Shown here one piece after another: positions 33,445 to 42,183 of a stretch of DNA of 64,000 bases. How positions within the stretch are numbered: position 1 is the first letter of the stretch; every line of letters starts with the position of its first letter. The notes under the pieces were generated by a model. That model saw nothing but the letters and a program-made list of their open reading frames with translations. It had not been told where the DNA came from and ran no database searches. The translations under genes and the position numbers were made by a program. The stretch is taken from positions 186,001 to 250,000 of the forward strand of contig NZ_CABVLY010000007.1 in assembly GCF_902498995.1 (NCBI RefSeq). The letters run 5' to 3'. Source of the DNA: Burkholderia anthina (GTDB lineage Bacteria > Pseudomonadota > Gammaproteobacteria > Burkholderiales > Burkholderiaceae).

Positions 33445-34670
33445 GCGACGACCCGCCGAAAGATCAGCGACGTGTTGATGCCGCCGAATGCAAAATTGTT
33501 GCTCATCACGAATTCCGCATCGATACGGCGGGCATCGCCGATGATGTAGTCGAGCTGCGCACAGGCCGGATCGACCGTATCGAGATTGAGCGTCGGCGCA
33601 TACCAGTTGCGCTTCATCATCTCGATCGTCCACCACGCCTCGAGCGCGCCGCACGCGCCGAGCGTGTGGCCCACGTAGCTTTTCAGTGAACTGATCGCCA
33701 TGCGCTCGCCGAATACCGACGCCGTTGCATGACTCTCAGCGACGTCGCCCCGATCAGTCGACGTGCCGTGCGCGTTCACGTAGGCAATCGCGCCGGCGCC
33801 GAGCGTCGCATCGCTCAGCGCGAGACGCATCGCAATCGCCATCGTCTCCGCGGTCGGCTGGGTGATGTGCGCACCGTCCGAATTGCAGCCGAAGCCGACG
33901 ATCTCCGCATGAATCGTCGCGCCGCGCGCGACCGCATGCTCGTACTCCTCGAGCACCAGCGTCGCCGCGCCCTCGCCGACGACCAGACCGTCACGCGCGG
34001 CATCGAACGGGCGTGGCGTCAGGTTCGCGGCATCGTTGCGCGTGCTGGTCGCATACAGCGTATCGAACACCGCGACCGCCGGGCCGGACAACTCCTCCGC
34101 GCCGCCGGCCAGCATCAGCACCTGCTTGCCCGTCGCGATCGCCTCGTACGCATAGCCGATCGCCTGGCTGCCGGACGCGCACGCGGACGATGTCGGCACG
34201 ATCCGGCCTTTCAGATCCCAGAACAGGCTGACGTTGACTGCCGTGGTATGCGGCATCATCTGCACATAGCTGTTCGACGTGACGTCCCGCATCGAGCCCG
34301 TCTCAATCATCGTGCCGAATGCGCGGATCGGCTCGACCGATCCCGACGACGAGCCGTACGCGACGCCCATCCGGCCGTCCCGAATCGACGCATCGTCGGA
34401 CAGTCCCGCATCCTGCAACGCCAACTCGCTCGCACGCACCGCATACATCGACACGGGCCCCATCGAACGCGTCTTCTTGCGCGGATACGTGCGCGGCAGC
34501 TCGAATGCCGGCAACGGACACGCGAGCCGCGTATGCAGTGCCTCGTAGCAGTCCCATTCAGGCATGCGCCGCACCGCGTTGCGCCCTTCGCGCAAACGCA
34601 CGTCGATTTCAGGCCAGCTTTGACCGAAGGCGGTTACACCGCCCATCCCCGTCACGACCACTCGCTTCAT
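33441..34670 (-). CDS. Beta-ketoacyl-ACP synthase (aryl-polyene KS 2)
   Basis: A 409-aa FabF-like enzyme, MKRVVVTGMGGVTAFGQSW at the N-terminus. It retains Cys in TSSACASGSQAIGY, His in NAHGTSTDRGD and His in SYVGHTLGACG, all in canonical context. The ATG at 34670 overlaps the ketoreductase stop by 1 bp (TGATG). The adjacent KS overlaps it by 4 bp. Of the three ketosynthases this one has the most canonical motifs and is the best candidate for the main condensing enzyme. Confidence 0.92.
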   Translation of the reverse strand: MKRVVVTGMGGVTAFGQSWPEIDVRLREGRNAVRRMPEWDCYEALHTRLACPLPAFELPRTYPRKKTRSMGPVSMYAVRASELALQDAGLSDDASIRDGRMGVAYGSSSGSVEPIRAFGTMIETGSMRDVTSNSYVQMMPHTTAVNVSLFWDLKGRIVPTSSACASGSQAIGYAYEAIATGKQVLMLAGGAEELSGPAVAVFDTLYATSTRNDAANLTPRPFDAARDGLVVGEGAATLVLEEYEHAVARGATIHAEIVGFGCNSDGAHITQPTAETMAIAMRLALSDATLGAGAIAYVNAHGTSTDRGDVAESHATASVFGERMAISSLKSYVGHTLGACGALEAWWTIEMMKRNWYAPTLNLDTVDPACAQLDYIIGDARRIDAEFVMSNNFAFGGINTSLIFRRVVA

Positions 34671-35395
34671 CACACCATCCCGCCGTTGACGCCGATCACC
34701 TGTCGGGTGACGTAAGTCGCCGCATCCGACATCAGGAAGCCGACCACCGCCGCGACTTCGTCGGGCTGGCCGACGCGGCCCATCGGCACGGTCTTCAATG
34801 CATGGTCGAGCGGCACGTCGTCGAGCATGCCTGTGTCGATCAACCCGGGCGCGACGCAATTGACCGTGATCCTTCGTGACGCCAGTTCGACCGCCAGCGC
34901 CTTGGTCGCGCCGATCAACCCGGCCTTCGCGGCGCTGTAGTTGACCTGGCCGCGATTGCCCATCACGCCCGACACGGACGCGATCGTCACGATGCGGCCG
35001 CCGCCACGCAGGCGCACCATCGGCATGGTCAGCGGATGGACGACGTTGTAGAAACCGTCCAGGCCAGTCTCGATCACGATGTCCCAGTCCTCGCCGGACA
35101 GCGCCGGAAACGCGCCATCGCGCGTCACGCCCGCGCTGCAGACGATCCCGTAGTACGCGCCGTTCGTGTCGACGTCGGCCTCCAGCTCGCGCCGGCACGC
35201 AGCGCGGTCGCGCACATCGAACTGCAGCACGCTTGCCGTGCCGCCCCGCTCGCGAATCGTCGTGGCCACCGCTTCGGCGGCATCGCGGCCGGTGCGGCAG
35301 TGCACCGTCACGGCGAAGCCGTCGGATGCCATCCGCAGCGCCACGGCGCGGCCGATGCCGCGGCTCGCGCCTGTCACGAGAACTCGCCGAGTCAT
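34670..35395 (-). CDS. 3-ketoacyl-ACP reductase (FabG type)
   Basis: A 241-aa short-chain dehydrogenase with the NADP(H) motif TGASRGIG (8-15) and the catalytic residues Ser140, Tyr153 and Lys157 (ASVSG, then NYSAAKAG). It reduces the 3-keto group after each condensation. The ATG at 35395 follows GGAG and overlaps the dehydratase stop by 4 bp. The C-terminal VTRQVIGVNGGMV is the classical FabG ending. Confidence 0.93.
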   Translation of the reverse strand: MTRRVLVTGASRGIGRAVALRMASDGFAVTVHCRTGRDAAEAVATTIRERGGTASVLQFDVRDRAACRRELEADVDTNGAYYGIVCSAGVTRDGAFPALSGEDWDIVIETGLDGFYNVVHPLTMPMVRLRGGGRIVTIASVSGVMGNRGQVNYSAAKAGLIGATKALAVELASRRITVNCVAPGLIDTGMLDDVPLDHALKTVPMGRVGQPDEVAAVVGFLMSDAATYVTRQVIGVNGGMV

Positions 35396-35895
35396 GAATT
35401 GAAGCTCCCTTCGATAAAAGATTGAAAATCGTTCGGCTGGTACACCTTGACGACGGCCTCCGCACAACACCGGCCTTCGGCATGAATCGCGCATTCGTAT
35501 GCGCCATGTCCCTCGTCGCCGCGCAGCAGTTCCCGCGCGCCGATGCGCAGCACCGTGCCGGCGTCGAACGCCGCGCGATGCGCGACATAGCGGTTCGCGC
35601 CGAGCAACACACCCGGCTTCGCACGACCGCCCGCCTGCGCGGCAAGCAGGCCGACATGCGCGGCGATCGCCTGCGCCATCAGCTCGATGCCGATCCAGGC
35701 CGGCATCGCGCCGTTACCGTCGGCGTACCACGCATCGCGGCATGCACGCGCACTCACCTCGATACCGGTTTCCGAGCAGCGTTCGATCGCGTCGAGCAGC
35801 AGCATCGTGCCGCGATGCGGCAACACGTCCCGCACGTTGCCGACGGGAATGTCCGCACCGCCGTGCAGCGCGTCGGTCAATGGTCTGGCGTGCAT
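35392..35895 (-). CDS. Hotdog-fold 3-hydroxyacyl-ACP dehydratase-like protein (ApeP type)
   Basis: A 167-aa single hotdog protein, with LPHRGTMLLLDAIERC near the start, as in FabZ-like and COG4706 proteins. The helix WIGIELMAQAIAAHVGL follows. It probably forms the trans double bond of the growing polyene, together with the dehydratase domain fused to the AMP ligase. In aryl-polyene systems two such proteins act as a pair. It starts 1 bp after the stop of the upstream ketosynthase gene. Confidence 0.82.
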   Translation of the reverse strand: MHARPLTDALHGGADIPVGNVRDVLPHRGTMLLLDAIERCSETGIEVSARACRDAWYADGNGAMPAWIGIELMAQAIAAHVGLLAAQAGGRAKPGVLLGANRYVAHRAAFDAGTVLRIGARELLRGDEGHGAYECAIHAEGRCCAEAVVKVYQPNDFQSFIEGSFNS

Positions 35896-35896
35896 G

Positions 35897-37084
35897 TCAG
35901 CCTCCCAGAATCAGGCTGGCATTGCTGCCGCCGAAAGCAAACGAATTGCTCATCACATAACGTCCAGTTGCATCGCCAGTCAGATGGCGCTCGCTGTCGA
36001 CAAGATCCAGTGGGGGTAGCGCCGGGTCGTTCTCACCGTCCCATACGTGCATCGGCAGCGCGATCCCGCGAGCCAGCGCCAGCCAGCCGAACCCCAACTC
36101 GGTCGCACCCGCCGCGCCGAGCATGTGACCCGTCAACGGTTTGGTCCCGCTCGCCGGCACGCCGTGCGGAAACACCCGCGCCGTCACGTTCGCTTCCATC
36201 TCGTCATTCAGGCGCGTCGCCGTCGCGTGCAGGTTTACGTAGCTGATCGCGGACGACGCGACGCCGGCGTCCGCGAGCGCGGCGCGCAGCGCGTCCTCCG
36301 CGCCGTGGCCCACCGGGTCCGGTGCCGAGATGTGGTGCGCATCGCTCGACTCGCCGACGCCGGCCAGCCGGACCTCCTCCTCGTCGCGACTCATCACGAA
36401 CAGCGCGGCGCCTTCGCCGATATTGATGCCGTCACGGTTCCGGCTCATCGGATTGGTCCGGTCCGGGCTGACCGATTCGAGCGATGCAAAACCCTGCAAC
36501 GTCAGCTCGCACAGAGAATCCGCACCGCCGACGACAACCGCGTCGCATAGCTTCAACCGCAGCAGTCGCCGTGCGGCCGCGAACGCCTTAGCACTCGACG
36601 TGCAGGCGGTCGACAGCGTGTAGGCCGGGCCGGTCACACCGAGTACCGCGCGCACGAACGGCGCGGCCGTGCCGATTTCCATTTGTCGATAATCGAATCC
36701 GGCGGGCATCACGCCCGTCGCGGCGCGCTGCGCAAACGCCCGCTCCGCCGCCTGGATACCGGACGTACTCGTGCCCATCACGACGCCGATCCGCCGCGGA
36801 CCGTAACGCGCGATCGCCGCATCGACGCGGGATCCGATCTGCGCCAGCGCGGCCAGCAACAGCCGATTGTTCCTGCAGTCGAAATGCGCGAGTGATACAG
36901 GCGGCGCGACCTCGAGCATCGACCGCACGCGCCCGACCCAGCCGCCACCGGCGACATCGGTGCGCGGAGCCATGCCCGCTGCGACGCCGATGCGTAGTGC
37001 GTCGACAATCTCGTCGGTCGTCGCGCCAAGCGCATTGATCATGCCGGGCGCGGACAGATAAACCGGCGTCTGTTTCGAATTCAT
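35897..37084 (-). CDS. Beta-ketoacyl-ACP synthase (aryl-polyene KS 3)
   Basis: A 395-aa ketosynthase with Cys in YTLSTACTSSAKAFA, His in NLHATATRLND and His in TGHMLGAAGATE. The ATG at 37084 overlaps the exporter stop by 4 bp. The histidine contexts depart from FabF consensus as in the ApeR-like ketosynthases, which act in initiation or on short chains. The sequence alone does not tell which step it performs. Confidence 0.88.
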   Translation of the reverse strand: MNSKQTPVYLSAPGMINALGATTDEIVDALRIGVAAGMAPRTDVAGGGWVGRVRSMLEVAPPVSLAHFDCRNNRLLLAALAQIGSRVDAAIARYGPRRIGVVMGTSTSGIQAAERAFAQRAATGVMPAGFDYRQMEIGTAAPFVRAVLGVTGPAYTLSTACTSSAKAFAAARRLLRLKLCDAVVVGGADSLCELTLQGFASLESVSPDRTNPMSRNRDGINIGEGAALFVMSRDEEEVRLAGVGESSDAHHISAPDPVGHGAEDALRAALADAGVASSAISYVNLHATATRLNDEMEANVTARVFPHGVPASGTKPLTGHMLGAAGATELGFGWLALARGIALPMHVWDGENDPALPPLDLVDSERHLTGDATGRYVMSNSFAFGGSNASLILGG

Positions 37085-39489
37085 GCGCGACACTCCTTCC
37101 CGGATGGCGTGGCGAGCGGCGCGAACAGCACCGAGAATACGATGCCCATCGCGAGCGTCGTGCCGAAGCTGCGCAGCGCGGGCATCGCGCTCGCCCCGAG
37201 CATGCCGAACGACAGCAACGTCGTGGCCGCCGACAGCAGCACGCCGGTCCATACGGCGCCGAGACCGGCCATGTCCCGCATGCAGCCTTCGCGAAGGAAC
37301 ACCGCATAGTTGGCGCCCACGCCAAGCACCAGCATCAGCGCGAGCCAGTTGAACAGCGTGAGCGGCACCCGTGCATAGCCGAACGCCGCAAGCGTCAGTG
37401 CAATGGCGAACACGACCGGCAGTGTCGTCGCGATGCCGCCGCGCACACCGTATCGCCACATCAGCAGCGCGGCGACCACGACGAGCGCGCCGGCCAGCCA
37501 CAGGCCGCTGTCGACCCGGTAGGCGCCGAACAGACGCGACACGCTCGCGGCCTTGTCGACCCACGACACACCCGGCAGCGTGCGCGCGAGCGCGGCGAAC
37601 GTCGCCGCATTCGTCGCGTCGACCCGCTCCGGAATCGCCAATGCCGCATCGACGGGACCGGCGCCGCCGTCGATTCGACCGAGCCACAGATGTCGGAACG
37701 GGGCGGACCAGCGTGCTGCCAGCCACGTGTCGACGGACAGCGTCGCAGGCGTCTGGCGAGAAAACGCGTGAATCCACTCGTCGACAACCTCGTCACGGAA
37801 GCCCGCGTGCACGAGTGCCGCGCGCAGCGTCGCGGCATCGCCAAACACGCGCTTGTCCAGCACGGCCCGATCGCGGGCCTGTCGTTGCGCCGAAGGCACG
37901 AACGTCGCGATCGACTGGACGCGGCCGGCCTGCTGCCGGTCGAGCGCCGCGATCAATGCTTCCGAACGTTCGAGCACTTCTTCCTGCGACGCGCCCTGGA
38001 CGACGAAGAACTGCGCGGTGTTCGCCAGCCCGACCGCCGCACGGATATCGTTTTCCTGTCGCGCCAGGCTCGCATCGCGCTGGATCAGCAGATGAATGTC
38101 GTCGTCGCTTTTCAACACGGCCCATCCCGGAATCGCGACCAGCGCAACCAGCACGGCGACGGCCACCGCGCGCCGACCGGCCAGCAGCGACTGCCATCCG
38201 CCCAGCAAGCGGGCGGCACCCGAGAAAACGCGGGACGGCACGCGCCGCGGGCCTTGCGTCAGCACGAGCGGCAAAAAGCCCGTTACGGCCGCGAACGCAC
38301 AGAGGATCCCGACGATAGCAAAGCATGCGATCTGCTTGAGCGCGGGGAACGGCACCCACATCAAAATCGCGTAGCCGAGCAAGCTGGTCGCCAGCGCCAC
38401 CGCGAGCGCAGGCCGCACCGCCGCCGCGCCGCGCCGCGCATCCCATTGCCGCCCGGCCGACAGGTACGCGACGAAATACTGGATCGAGTAATCGACGGCC
38501 TCGCCGATCAGGCTCACGCCGAACACCAGCGTCAGCAGATGCAGCTTGCCGAACACGAGCAGCGTCGCCGCCAGCGCGCACACGATGCCGAACGCCGTCG
38601 ATGCGAACGCGAGCACCAGCAGGCGCGGTGAACGGAATACGCTCATCAGTAGCAGCGCAATACCAGCCAGCGACGCCGCACCGATCACGTGCACGTCGCG
38701 CTCGGCGCTGGCGCGCGCCGCTTCCGCATAAAACACCGCACCGGCCCGGTCGACGCGAACGCCCGGGAAATCCGCCGCGAGCGCGCGCTCGGCATCGAGC
38801 GTCGCGACGCGAACCGCGTGCTGGATCTTCGTTTCGTAGGCCGATCCCGGCAGCGACGTCATCACGAGCACGCCCGTTGCCCCATCGCGATGCGACACCA
38901 GCATGCCGTCTTCGAGCGACAGGCTCGACGCCGCGAGCGGCAGTTCGCCGAGCCAGTGCTGCAGCCAGCCGAACGGATCGTCCGCCACGCTGGTCTGCAG
39001 GCCGTCGACGGGCGGCGCATAGAGCCGCCGGACGAGCCGGTCGCCGAGCGTGGCGTCGCCCTGTTCGAGCGACCGGCGATCCGTGCCCGTCAGCAGACCG
39101 AAGCGGGCCGGCATGTAGGTGGCTGCGATCTGCGACAGATCGAACGGTGGCACCTCGACCGTCACCGAGCGAAATGCGCCGCTGGCGTCGAGCCGCGCGC
39201 CGAGCTGCTTTGCGGCCGCCTTGGCGCGAGCGGCGTCGCGGTCGGTCACCAGATAGACGGTGCGATTGCCGAGCGCATCGCCGAGCATGTCGACGGCGCG
39301 TTCTGCAACCGGATTCGCTTCCGTCGCCGGCAACAACGCAAGCAGGTTCGTCTGCAACGGCGCGGACCCGCTGAAGCGCCACAGGATGTACGCGATCGCA
39401 ACCAGCGCGACGGCGAGCCATGCCGCGTACAGCGCGCGCCGGCGAGCACGCTCTCCGGATGCTGCGATCACGTCGCGCGCCGTATTCAT
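37081..39489 (-). CDS. MMPL/RND-family exporter
   Basis: An 802-aa protein with an N-terminal membrane anchor (AAWLAVALVAIAYILWRF), two large periplasmic loops and two clusters of membrane helices, the layout of MMPL transporters. Aryl-polyene clusters always encode such a protein, presumed to move the pigment lipid out of the inner membrane. I chose the second of two consecutive ATGs (39489), 7 bp after GGAGG. It overlaps the LolA-like gene by 1 bp, which suggests joint action: exporter delivers, periplasmic carrier accepts. Confidence 0.88.
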   Translation of the reverse strand: MNTARDVIAASGERARRRALYAAWLAVALVAIAYILWRFSGSAPLQTNLLALLPATEANPVAERAVDMLGDALGNRTVYLVTDRDAARAKAAAKQLGARLDASGAFRSVTVEVPPFDLSQIAATYMPARFGLLTGTDRRSLEQGDATLGDRLVRRLYAPPVDGLQTSVADDPFGWLQHWLGELPLAASSLSLEDGMLVSHRDGATGVLVMTSLPGSAYETKIQHAVRVATLDAERALAADFPGVRVDRAGAVFYAEAARASAERDVHVIGAASLAGIALLLMSVFRSPRLLVLAFASTAFGIVCALAATLLVFGKLHLLTLVFGVSLIGEAVDYSIQYFVAYLSAGRQWDARRGAAAVRPALAVALATSLLGYAILMWVPFPALKQIACFAIVGILCAFAAVTGFLPLVLTQGPRRVPSRVFSGAARLLGGWQSLLAGRRAVAVAVLVALVAIPGWAVLKSDDDIHLLIQRDASLARQENDIRAAVGLANTAQFFVVQGASQEEVLERSEALIAALDRQQAGRVQSIATFVPSAQRQARDRAVLDKRVFGDAATLRAALVHAGFRDEVVDEWIHAFSRQTPATLSVDTWLAARWSAPFRHLWLGRIDGGAGPVDAALAIPERVDATNAATFAALARTLPGVSWVDKAASVSRLFGAYRVDSGLWLAGALVVVAALLMWRYGVRGGIATTLPVVFAIALTLAAFGYARVPLTLFNWLALMLVLGVGANYAVFLREGCMRDMAGLGAVWTGVLLSAATTLLSFGMLGASAMPALRSFGTTLAMGIVFSVLFAPLATPSGKECRA

Positions 39490-40157
39490 CATCGGGCCTC
39501 CAGCCACCCGCGCTCGACCGGCGCGAGCGCGTCGACCGGCGTCGGCCGGGCGAACTCGAGCACGGTCACGTTGCCGTTCGCGAACGTCATGTCGAGCTTG
39601 CCGAGATACGCGCCGCCGCTCATTTCGAGCACGCGGATCGCCTGTGCGAGCTGCGGCTGATTCGGCCGCAACACCATCCGCCACCGCTCCGGCGCGCCGC
39701 TCGCCGCAACGTCGAATTGCGCATACAGTGCCGACAGATCACCGCCGAGCATGTCGCGCATCATGCGCGACACTTGCGCGACGCCACGTCCGCCGCCGCC
39801 AGGCGCGACGAGACGACCGTCCGTGCCGACCTCGCGCACGCCGCCGTCGGTAATCACATAAGTGGCTTTGTAGGGCGTTTCGATTCGCCAGATGACACCC
39901 GAGTTACGATCGAACAACATCGAACCGGTGCTGACGAGCGGCTGCTTCATCGCCGACAGCGTCTGGGTCTGCCGAAAATCCGCGCGAATCGCGCCGATTC
40001 GCGCCAGCCGCGTCGCGATATCGGAAACGAGCGCGGCATTTCCCTGCCGCACAGTCGCGGCAGGCGCCGGCGCGGCCATCGCGTCGCCGCCGGCGAGCAT
40101 CACGCACGCGACGAGCATCATCGTCGCAAGCCGTCCGCCGTTCAACTTTACGCCCAT
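39489..40157 (-). CDS. LolA-like periplasmic carrier
   Basis: A 222-aa protein with a signal peptide (TMMLVACVMLAGGDAMA). The mature domain has the LolA pattern: IRADFRQTQTLSAMKQPLVS, GSMLFDRNSGVIWRIETPYK and the curved-sheet segment GNVTVLEFARP near the end. It likely shuttles the aryl-polyene lipid across the periplasm to the outer membrane. The ATG at 40157 gives a 10-bp overlap with the thioesterase gene. Confidence 0.85.
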   Translation of the reverse strand: MGVKLNGGRLATMMLVACVMLAGGDAMAAPAPAATVRQGNAALVSDIATRLARIGAIRADFRQTQTLSAMKQPLVSTGSMLFDRNSGVIWRIETPYKATYVITDGGVREVGTDGRLVAPGGGGRGVAQVSRMMRDMLGGDLSALYAQFDVAASGAPERWRMVLRPNQPQLAQAIRVLEMSGGAYLGKLDMTFANGNVTVLEFARPTPVDALAPVERGWLEAR

Positions 40158-40576
40158 TGCGCGCACACCCTTTCGATCAGGGCCGGCGGCGACACGAACT
40201 GCAGTTCGCGTGTCGTCGCGTCGATCGCCAGTTGCACCGTGTAACCCTTCGTCAAACGCTCGCCGGAAGCGGCATCGACGATTTCGTAACCGATCTTCAG
40301 CCGGTTCTCGAATTCGAGCAGTGTCGCGCGCACGTCGAGCTGCTGGCTGTAATGTGCGGGGCGGACGTACTTCAGATGCGCTTCCACCACCGGCCACATG
40401 TAGCCCGACGCCAGCATCGCCGGATAGTCGTAGTCGATCATCCGCAGCAACGCCGCGCGGCTGCTTTCGAAGTACTTCAGGTAATGGCCGTGCCAGCAGA
40501 CGTTCATCGCATCGACATCGTGAAACAGCACCTCGACGCGTGCGGTCGCGGTCAGCAGCGGATGCGTCTCGCTCAT
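40148..40576 (-). CDS. 4-hydroxybenzoyl-CoA-type thioesterase
   Basis: A 142-aa hotdog thioesterase. VEVLFHDVDAMNVCWHGHYL carries the catalytic Asp/His pattern of the YbgC/4HBT group. It may hydrolyse the finished polyene from its carrier or edit mis-loaded carriers. The ATG at 40576 overlaps the ammonia-lyase stop by 4 bp. Confidence 0.87.
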   Translation of the reverse strand: MSETHPLLTATARVEVLFHDVDAMNVCWHGHYLKYFESSRAALLRMIDYDYPAMLASGYMWPVVEAHLKYVRPAHYSQQLDVRATLLEFENRLKIGYEIVDAASGERLTKGYTVQLAIDATTRELQFVSPPALIERVCAQWA

Positions 40577-42183
40577 GCGGCCTCCCCGTGAAGGCATCCG
40601 CCAAGCGGATCGCCGATCGGCCCGCATGCCGCAAGTCGCGCGGTCAGCGCGCGCAACTCCGCCTCGAGCGGCCGGTCCTCGACCACCGGCGGCGATTGTC
40701 GGCCCACGTCGTCTATGAACGCGCGAAGCGCGGGCGAAAGCTGCGTCCGCGGGTCGTCGCGCAGCCGCAGCCGCACGGCCTGCACGGTCGCGAGCACGTG
40801 CGCCGAGGCAACCTGCTCGGTCAGGGCCAGCACGCGCAGGCAGTCGCGCGCGGCGATCGTTCCCATGCTGACCTTGTCCTGATTGTGCGACTCCGTCGAG
40901 CGCGAAAACACGCTCGCCGGCATCGTGTGTTTCAGCGCCTCGGCCGTCCATGCGGACGACGATATCTGCACGGCCTTGAACCCGTGGTTGATCGGGGCCC
41001 GTTCCGGGGCAGCGCCCGTCAGGTTGCGCGGCAGTCCGTTACTGAACTTGTCGTCGACCAGCAGCGCGAGCTGACGATCCATCAGGTCCGCGAGATTGGC
41101 CACCGCCGTCTTCAGCGCATCCATCGCGAACGCGATATGACCGCCGTAGAAATTGCCGCCATGCAGGACGCATCCTTCGTCCGGATCGATTAGCGGATTG
41201 TCGTTCGCACTGTTCAGCTCGTTCTCGATATCGCGGCGCATCCACGACAATGCGTCGCGCGCCACGCCGATCACGTGCGGCGCGCACCGGACCGAATAGC
41301 GATCCTGCAGGCGACGCTCCGGCAATTCGTCGCGCCCGGCCAGATCTGCCCGTATCCATGCGGCCACCTCGGCCTGCCCCGCGTGCGGTTTCGCGTCGAA
41401 CAGCCGCGCGTCGAAGTGCCCCGCCCGTCCGTCGAGCGCGACGGTCGTCAATGCCGTCAGGCGGGCCGCCATTCGCGTCAAGTGATCGGCGCGCGCAAAC
41501 GCGAGGCATGCCAGCCCGGTCATGACCGCCGTGCCGTTCATCAGCGCCAGCCCTTCCTTCGGCGCGAGCGTCAACGGGATGCGATCGATCGCGCGCCATG
41601 CGTCCCCCGCGTCCCGCTCGTCGCCAGCAAACGATACGGTGCGCTCGCCGATCAGGGCCGCGGCGACGTAGGACAGCGGCGTCAGGTCGCCGCTTGCGCC
41701 AACCGAGCCTTCCGACGGAATGCGCGGCAGAATACGGTGATTCACCAGATCGGCCAACCGTTCAAGCAGCGTGAATCGCACGCCCGAGTAGCCGAACGCG
41801 AGCGAATTGAGCCGTGCGACGATGACGGACAACGTTTGCGTCGCGTCGAACCAGTCGCCCATCCCGCATCCGTGATAGCGGGTCAGCTGCAGCGGCAACG
41901 CTTCGACGAGCGGCGGCGGCACCTCGACCACGCACGCGTCGCCATAGCCTGTCGTGACACCGTACAGGGTGCCGCCGTTCGCGAGATAGTCACGCAACCA
42001 GGTTGCGCCGCGCTCGATCCGCGCACGCCATGCGGGCCCCGCATTCAGCGCGACCGGTGCACCGTCGCGGGCAATCGCGACGACGTCCTCGATCGTCAGA
42101 TGCCGGTCGCCGATCACGATGGCAGGCCGGTCCGTATCCACCGCGGCGGTTGCCGCGACGTTCTTCATGTCATGTTCGGCCAC
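40573..42183 (-). CDS. MIO-type aromatic amino acid ammonia-lyase
   Basis: A 536-aa enzyme with the MIO-forming triad Ala163-Ser164-Gly165 in EGSVGASGDLTPLS, the catalytic Tyr80 in TTGYGD and a normal length for the HAL/PAL/TAL family. It would deaminate an aromatic amino acid to an aryl-acrylate starter for the polyene. The substrate-selecting pair reads Tyr103-His104, unlike TAL (His-Leu), PAL (Phe-Leu) or HAL (Ser-His), so specificity is unclear. I chose GTG 42183, 5 bp after GGAGG; ATG 42168 is possible. It overlaps the preceding gene by 14 bp. Confidence 0.85.
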   Translation of the reverse strand: MAEHDMKNVAATAAVDTDRPAIVIGDRHLTIEDVVAIARDGAPVALNAGPAWRARIERGATWLRDYLANGGTLYGVTTGYGDACVVEVPPPLVEALPLQLTRYHGCGMGDWFDATQTLSVIVARLNSLAFGYSGVRFTLLERLADLVNHRILPRIPSEGSVGASGDLTPLSYVAAALIGERTVSFAGDERDAGDAWRAIDRIPLTLAPKEGLALMNGTAVMTGLACLAFARADHLTRMAARLTALTTVALDGRAGHFDARLFDAKPHAGQAEVAAWIRADLAGRDELPERRLQDRYSVRCAPHVIGVARDALSWMRRDIENELNSANDNPLIDPDEGCVLHGGNFYGGHIAFAMDALKTAVANLADLMDRQLALLVDDKFSNGLPRNLTGAAPERAPINHGFKAVQISSSAWTAEALKHTMPASVFSRSTESHNQDKVSMGTIAARDCLRVLALTEQVASAHVLATVQAVRLRLRDDPRTQLSPALRAFIDDVGRQSPPVVEDRPLEAELRALTARLAACGPIGDPLGGCLHGEAA

